Assembly (NCBI GenBank): GCA_038049695.1
Contig: CP142460.1
Location: 36,986,001-37,050,000, forward strand
Length of the DNA: 64,000 bases
Origin: Cinnamomum chago
Lineage: Eukaryota > Streptophyta > Magnoliopsida > Laurales > Lauraceae
Direction: 5' to 3'
Shown: piece after piece, positions 58,083 to 64,000 of the stretch
Position numbering within the stretch: position 1 is the stretch's first letter
How the letters are laid out: every line of letters starts with the position of its first letter
Position numbers and translations under genes: made by a program
The notes under the pieces: model-generated
What the model was told of the DNA's origin: nothing
Seen by the model: only the letters and a program-made list of their open reading frames with translations
The model's database searches: none

Positions 58083-58859
58083 ATGTTGCTGAAAATCCTC
58101 AGTTCGAATGTTAGAGGGGCTGCTAGAGCTGTTGTGCTAGCACGTATTAAAGAAATGGTCTTGCACCATGCCATGCGCATTTTAATTATGCTGGAAACAA
58201 AATATCGCAGTGACAGATCGGACAAAACGATCTCCTTTATTAAGAATATTTACCCATCTGCAGATCTAATGTTTGGGATAGGTTCGGCGGGTGGGATTTG
58301 GGATTTTTGGGACCCTAGTGTGGTTTGTCTGACCCCTTTATTCTCTATGGACCAACATTTGTCTTTTCTTGCTAAACCGTCATGTGGACATTCTAGTTCC
58401 TTTTTCCTTTCTGCAGTTTATGCTTCACCATGTAGAAATCAGAGGAAACAACTTTGGGATTCTTTACAGCTTTTTGCTTCTTCCCACGTCACCAGACTAG
58501 ACCCCTGGCTGCTCATGGGTGATTTCAATAGCTTGCTGGGGCCCCATGAAAAATCAAGAGGCCGGTGGGACCCGGGACTGGCTCGCCAGAGGGACTTCAG
58601 AGAGTTCTTGGACTCCACTAATCTCTCTGACCTTGGCTTTGTCGGCATCCCTTATACTTGGACCAATAACAGAGCTCCTCCAAACAGAATCTTGGAACGC
58701 CTAGACCACAGTTTGGGCAATGATGAATGGACTCGTATCTTTGGGGACTGCTCTCTCCATCACCTACCTCGAATTGGTTATGACCACTGCCCCCTGCTGT
58801 TGTCAGATGTTGGAAGACAACGATCTCCCCACTCTAATTTCCGTTTCGAAAATATGTGA
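58083..58859 (+). pseudogene. LINE ORF2, endonuclease domain
   Basis: The frame encodes an APE-type endonuclease that nicks target DNA. It has the SSNVRGAARA start, a LETK metal-binding Glu (plain ETK in the family), SAVYASP, LLMGDFNSLL with catalytic D and N, FVGIPYTWTNNR, LERLDHSL and the terminal DHCPLLL. It is near full for this domain. An in-frame TGA at 58857 falls where a Trp (NMWLLQPG-type) is expected, and the frame changes soon after. Confidence 0.85.
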
Positions 58860-59262
58860 TTGCTTCAACCCGGTTCTCACTCGGTTTTAGAAAAGGCTTG
58901 GCTAGCTTCTTCCAGATCTAACACCTCCTTGTCGTCTAAAACTCTCTGCTCTCAAAGGGAGATTGCAATATTGGAAATCTAGGTTCTTTGGTTCCATTCA
59001 CAGAGACCTCTCCAGGCTAAAAAGAAGGATTAACGGGATTCACAAGAGTCACCACTATACGACTAGCTCTTTCCTTCACTCTCTGGAACCCTCCTCCCTT
59101 CAACGAGACTATTCCCTAAAACAACTTCAAATAGAAACTTTTTGGAAACAGCGGTCCAGAGTGAAATGGCTTCTTGAAGGGGATAAAAATACTAAATTTT
59201 TCCACAAAGTTTCTAAAGCCAACTCCAGGAAAAATCATATCCACTAACGCTATTTTGGCTCA
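58860..59262 (+). pseudogene. LINE ORF2, linker before RT
   Basis: In a shifted frame it has WKSRFFGSIHRDLSRLKRRI, then FWKQRSRVKWLLEGDKNTKFFHKVSKANSRKNHI, the standard plant L1 segment between endonuclease and RT. Sequence expected for the next 60-80 residues is missing before AILAQP at 59249, so an internal deletion predates the solo-LTR insertion. Confidence 0.8.
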
Positions 59263-59267
59263 GCCCT

Positions 59268-60251
59268 TGTAAGGATTTAGTTGGCTAATTCATAGGAGTT
59301 TGGACAAAACTGGGTTTCCTTAAAATCATGTATTGAGTTTAGGAAAGGACTGCAAGAGTTCTAAAAAGGAAGTATTCTACAGAGTCCAGAATTGAACTGG
59401 TCGCTCGAGCGACCATCCATCCGCTCGAGCGGACCAAGCAGAAGATCAATCGCTCGATTTTTCAATTTGTACGCTCGAACGATCAAGGTTCTGGAATGAA
59501 GTTTCAGAGTTCGCACGACATCCCCTCGAGCGAACCTCTCACAGAGAGTTGTTCGTTCGAACGCATTTTAATAGTCGCTCGACCAACCAACCAGTGCGCT
59601 GTTCATCTGTTTCCAGAGAGCGGGTCGCTCGAGCGAACCCTGTGACCGCTCGAGCGAACCTTGGAATTCTATTTCAAGAAGAACTTCTCTTTCTAATTTC
59701 TCTGAAGGAAGTTACCTGTTTGAAAAAGCCTTGGTTGCATGAAATTTCTCCTATAAGTAGGCTATTCATCTCTCCTCTATACACAACTCTGAATTAGAAG
59801 AAATCTATGAGTGTGAGAGTTTGAGAGATCCATTCTTCTACCCCAAGGCTGTCAATACAGAAGCTATGCTGATGATTCAAGTCTTGGTTTAATTCCACCA
59901 CTTCTCTTGAAGACTCCATTGTACAAGCGCGGTGAAGGTGCACGGCGAGTTGTTGGCAAGTTCTTTGCAGTCCTTAGGTTGAGTCAGTAACTGGGAAAAT
60001 GGTTGTGAGTTTTCTTGTAACTTTCAAATTTATAGTGCTTGGTTGTCTGTTGGCCTAGACGATAAGGCCCGTGGTTTTTTCCCGAGTAGGGTTTTCCACG
60101 TAAAAATCCTGTGTCATTATCTCTCTTGTGGTGTGATTGTTTTAAACAGGATTAGGGTTAATTATTAGTTAATCACTTGTTAATTGATATTCATCTGAGA
60201 TCGTATAAGTGGGACCTCTGCCTGTGTTAAGGCAAGTTAAGTGGTTTTTCA
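59268..60251 (+). mobile_element. Solo LTR, copia-like, 984 bp
   Basis: It runs from TGTAAGG to GGTTTTTCA and is flanked by GCCCT (59263-59267, 60252-60256). Removing it joins LINE codons across the site. It contains a TATA box TATAAGTAG at 59752-59760 and a CCCGTGG...GGGTTTTCCACGTAAAAATC block (60070-60110) typical of copia LTR leaders. There is a CGCTCGAGCG palindrome cluster in U3 (59399-59656). No coding region. Confidence 0.85.
59399..59656. repeat. Palindrome cluster of the solo LTR: CGCTCGAGCG cores
   Basis: Perfect palindromes: a 16-mer GGTCGCTCGAGCGACC at 59399-59414, a 14-mer at 59420-59433, a 12-mer at 59625-59636 and a 10-mer at 59647-59656. Decayed copies such as CGCTCGA and CGTTCGAACG lie between. 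The cluster is upstream of the TATA box at 59752. Confidence 0.95.
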
Positions 60252-60256
60252 GCCCT

Positions 60257-60871
60257 CAGTCTTCGAAATTTGAAAAGCTATTTTCTCGATCGATAGAAAC
60301 TCAGCTCCAGGTCCGGATGGATTTAATGCTGCCTTCTATCAATCCTACTGGCACTTACTATCCACAGACACTTGCCATATGGTCCGTGAGTTCTTCAGCT
60401 CAGGAGTTTTGGAAGAAGGCTCTAATGACACAAATCTCATTCTAATCCCTAAAAAAGAAGGCGCTTGTAAGTTGGAAGAGTTCAGACTCATTAGCTTGTG
60501 TAATGTTTTCTAAAATTCTGGTTAATTGCCTTCGCCCTCTTCTTTTAAAATGTATCTCGGAGTTGCAAGGTGTTTTCCTCCCACGGAAACGAGCTGTTGA
60601 AAACATTCTTGTGGCCAAAGAAGTCTTACACATGATGAGTAAATCCTCTCGCAAGAAAAAATTCTGTGTTCTCAAGCTGTATATTTAGAAGGCCTACGAC
60701 CAAATCTCATGGCCTTTCCTCAACGCATGCCTCCATAGGATGGGCTTTTCCGAGATTGTGGTGCAACGTCTTCTCTCGTGTGTTACCTCTGTGAAATACC
60801 GTGCCAGGATCAATGGACATGCCTCAGAAGTAATATGGCCCTCTAGAGGTTTGCGGCAAGGGGACCCCCTA
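60257..60871 (+). pseudogene. LINE ORF2, N-terminal RT part
   Basis: It includes AIFSIDRNSAPGPDGFNAAFYQ (fingers), LIPKKEGACKLEEFRLISLCN (usually FRPISLCN), the QGVFLPRKRAVENIL block and GLRQGDPL. Defects: a frameshift near 60510, a Tyr replacing the catalytic Asp of motif A, and a TAG in its KAYD context at 60687. The YxDD motif is beyond the LTR insertion at 60872. Non-functional. Confidence 0.85.
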
Positions 60872-63800
60872 TGTGAGGCCCCACCCTTGGTGGGCCCTCT
60901 AATTGCTATTTTATAGGCTAATTAATACTAATCTATGCTAATTATTGCTAATTATTGCTAATTACTATTTAATTTGGGCTAATTAGGGGTTAATTAGGGT
61001 GATTAGTTAGATTCTTCTAGTTTGTAGTTAGATTAGATTAGTGGAGTTAGTATTTTAATTAGTAAGGAGTTTTGGTTAATCCTAGGCTAATTTGTGTGGG
61101 GTAGGCCTAGTTAGTGGTTTTAATTAATTAGAGTGGGTTTATGTTAATGGTGCTCCTCTCTAGAAGATTCCTACCAAAAGACCAGCCTACCCCTAACCCT
61201 AACCCTAATTGCATGGAACCCTAAAGGGTATTACTGTCATTAATCACCCCTCCCTAATCTATAAATAGGCTCTTATCCCAAGAACCCTAAGCCATGAGCC
61301 AGCCCCCTTCCCAAGAACAATTCCAGCCCAGCCACTGTTCACTGCAATCTCCTCTTCTCCTCTCCCTCATTCCTCTCCTACGTATGAGCTGAAAATTTCA
61401 ACTGTTACTGTTGCTGGGAAATCCCCTTGGAGCTACTGCTGCAGCTACTACTCTTCTTTCCATTTCGTTTCTCTCTTTTCCTCTCTCATTTCCCCTCATT
61501 CCAGCCCTGTTACTGAGCTGGAAGCCACCATTTCAGTGCTGAGATTTCTCCCTAATAGCAGCAGCTGCTACTTCACCTTATTCTTCCTCTCTCATTCACC
61601 TGAACTACTGTGACTGCTGGAAATTCTACTTGGAGCTGCTGCAGTCACTACTCCATCTTCTTCCCTTCTCATTTCCACTCTTCCAAGCCACTGCTGCTGT
61701 TGCTGTCTGTGCTGGGAGGATTAATAGGAGCTGCAACTATTACTGTATCTTCTCCCTTTCTCATTTTCCTCTTCCCCCAAGCTACTGGTTGTGCTGGGAT
61801 TTCCCTGGGTGCTGCTGCTGCTACTGCTGAATCATCATCTTCTTCTTCTTCTCCACTGCTGAGTTGGGATTCCCTCTTATATTGCTCTGTTCCTCTCTAC
61901 AGACCTTCCCTCAATTTCTAAAAGGCAAGTGCACCTACTGTTAGCATAGAATGTGTGTGTTTTCCTTTGATTTCAGTAGCTTCAATTCACAAATGTTGTT
62001 AATTAGTCTTAGTTATCACCTGGAGCCTCTGTTATTGTGTATTGGATGAAATGGCATTGATGGATGGGGGTTTCACCCCCCATTTGGAAGATCAATGGGT
62101 CCAAATGAGGTTAATTGATGGGCATTAGAGCTATTTAATGTTTGGAGATGATTTGGTAAAGTTTGGGACTGATTGGAGGTGGTTTGGATGAAAAATGAGT
62201 CAAAACGGAAATCTGCAAAAATCAGTTTTCGTGCTCCCAGTCGACCGGCAGGTTCGACCTGCAGTGTTCCCGGTCGACCGGGACCTGCAGGCCGATCTTT
62301 TCTTTTTTCTGCAGGTCTGAGATCTCTAGTGTTCCCGGTCGACCTAGAACACTGTATTTTTGGGAAAAACTGGCCCTCAGCCATTTTCATGCAGAAAATT
62401 CATTTCAGTTAGCCAAGTTGACTTGGCCTTGTCCAAGTTAACCTGGAACACACTGTTTATGCAAGAATTGACTGAAAGTTGGTTTTTCACCCGAAACTCA
62501 GACTCTTTACACCCAAATCAACCTGATACTTAGGATTTACATTTAGAAAGTGTTTAAAGCTGGGACATCAACCTTTCTAGGGATTTTGGTGTATGCGGTC
62601 AATCACCTAGGCCAGGTGTTTGACCGGACACGCTGGAAACCTTTAGAAACGAATTAAGTCTTCCAGGAAGCCTGATTCAGGTTAGTCAGTGCACTCGGTT
62701 GGTCCACCAGGCCAGGAACTCAACCGAGCTCACTACACCTCAGGTTCACCTGGGAAACCCTGATTTTTCCAGTTTTCAACATTTAGGAGTTGTGATTAGT
62801 TGTGGGGCCCATTGACCATCCAAATGAGCGTTTATCGATGTTCTAAGCCCGAGTCAACGGTGTGGCTCAACCTTGACTCGCGGGGACCACTGATTAGTGT
62901 TTTGGTTATTAATCTAAGATGATTCGACCTCTAAGAGTTGTCAAAGATGCCCGTAACCACCTAAGCACCAAACACGGTATTTTATGGCATTAATGACTTC
63001 GTTTAGAGATCGAATTACCGGAGATGGACCTGAACCTAACGTGGCCCATTACCTAGGATTGGACCGTTGCTTTTCCCTGTTGATTCTCTCGTTGGAGTTC
63101 ATACTTCACTTCTTTTATATGCTGTCATTCTTAGATCTTTGGAGTAGCTGTTAACTATTAATTTACATAATTGGAGGACCTAAACCTAGGATATCTTAGA
63201 GGTGACCCGATAGACTGATTTGGAGATCACTGACCCGTGTCTATGTCTAGGCGGGCCCTTATTGGGCCTAAGTGTGGGATGTGTACCTTTAGATGGAAGA
63301 GGTAGTTTTTATTGGACTATTAAGTGATAATGGATTAAAATGAACTGATTATGGATGGTTGCCTCGTTTGGACAGATTTAGACCAGGCCATGTGCTGTTG
63401 GGCCTTGGTATGGATCCAACGAGTGGGCTTGGACCTTGAATGAAATCCATAGACTGAATTGGTGTTTGTAGACCTCATAGAGGTGTGGATAGGACCTTGT
63501 TCACGCAAGGCAAAGCCTAGACAGACACAGACCCTTAGAGTTATTCGTGAGTCGGCATGAACATTCACTCGGTTGATTTAAGCTCAGCCTGTGGACTGAT
63601 CATCCCCGGTAGGAGCTAGTTGTGTGTTGAGAAGCTATCATGATGAGCTGTGTGGTTAAGACGGACGGTGTGATACCGTGTCCGGTCTTGAGTGATGAGA
63701 TGATGAGTTGATGTGATGTTTTGCGGGATTAGTAATTCCCAGCACTAGTGAGATTTCCCCGCCGCAACTGTGTTCAGTATGGGAGGGCCGCGGCATAATA

Positions 63801-64000
63801 TCCCGCGGTATTCCAGCTCGTGTGAATGTGCCGTTTTGTTGTAGTAGTTTAGATGTATTCTATTTATCCTGATTCCTTATGATTAAAATGCACAACTGCC
63901 TAGTTCCTTTCCTTGTTATTCATTTAATTTATTTACCTGTCTCTATTTCCTTTGATATATATGTTCTATGTTAGTAGTATGCTGTAACTTGCCAGATCTT
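60872..64000 (+). mobile_element. Long LTR, 5' part, running off the window
   Basis: It starts TGTGAGGCCCC inside the LINE GLRQGDPL codons. A TATA box TATAAATAG lies at 61260-61268 and a CT/CTG-rich leader at 61300-61920. Palindromes are at 62241-62353, and longer imperfect inverted repeats at about 62598-62629 and 62693-62731. A GAGTCGGCAT word (63551) recalls LTR-A (45058), so a distant relationship is possible. At least 3.1 kb with no coding domain, so I call it an LTR; the right end is not seen. Confidence 0.7.
62241..62353. repeat. Palindrome cluster, GGTCGACC cores
   Basis: A perfect 16-mer TCCCGGTCGACCGGGA lies at 62268-62283, and CAGGT/ACCTG arms around TCG at 62249-62261. A 26-nt structure at 62328-62353 has AGTGTTC/GAACACT arms around a GGTCGACC core with one 2-base mismatch. 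It is 1.37-1.48 kb from the LTR start at 60872. Confidence 0.9.

Noticed and set aside
59249..60284. An 8-bp GCTATTTT repeat as a target duplication (hAT or SINE)
   Set aside because: The TG...CA element with GCCCT duplicates (59268-60251) fits better and restores LINE codons; GCTATTTT occurs by chance in the LINE on both sides.
61186..61209. CCCTAA repeats resembling telomere sequence
   Set aside because: Only about three units of CCCTAA, not the plant TTTAGGG type in length or phase; common in LTR leaders.

Overview
This window is nuclear DNA of a flowering plant (probably a eudicot; species not determinable) made almost entirely of nested transposable elements. The evidence is Ty1/copia and Ty3/gypsy polyproteins, kilobase-long LTRs with target-site duplications (TSDs), a CACTA transposon and L1-type LINE remains. 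I see no intact host gene, tRNA, rRNA or CRISPR array.

Layout. 1-15078: fragments of one long-LTR family (LTR about 4.0 kb; named LTR-A here) in both orientations, one of them split by a young, apparently complete copia element (1830-11760, TSD ATACA, one open polyprotein). 15079-16290: AT-rich, nothing recognised. 16290-18059: decayed LINE ORF1. 18060-57377: a minus-strand copia-like LTR that received two large insertions 41 bp apart: a 10.0-kb CACTA element (18528-28549, TSD CCT) with exon-like gene fragments and no recognisable transposase, and a 27.7-kb Ty3/gypsy Tat-lineage element (28595-56285, TSD ATAAG). 57378-60871: ORF1 tail and ORF2 (endonuclease, then RT) of a decayed LINE, cut by a 984-bp solo LTR (59268-60251, TSD GCCCT) and ended by the start of another long LTR (60872 to the window edge).

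The Tat element lies on the minus strand: 5' LTR 52913-56285, PBS 52892-52909, gag 51421-49415, pro-pol from 49494 in another frame, PPT, 3' LTR 33893-28595. Its pro-pol frame is interrupted only by a 4,011-bp solo LTR of family LTR-A (42746-46756, TSD TCTGT). On the opposite strand, between pol and the 3' LTR, is a four-exon extra gene (35010-37654) with its own TATA box, clean splice signals and a coiled-coil C-terminus. It is broken by what looks like one extra base in a G run.

The most unusual signal is a set of GC-rich self-complementary word clusters inside the LTRs. Two members of family LTR-A carry them at the same offset (about 1.34-1.45 kb from the LTR start) but with different words: CGGCTAGCCG plus GGTGACC in one, CGATCGATCG in five copies in the other. 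A different LTR at 60872 has a third word (GGTCGACC) at the same offset. The copia-like solo LTR at 59268 has a fourth (CGCTCGAGCG) upstream of its TATA box. One Tat LTR segment carries a 12-bp-arm hairpin that its sister LTR copies lack. The position is kept while the word changes, which suggests a turnover process or a recognition system that I cannot match to a described feature.
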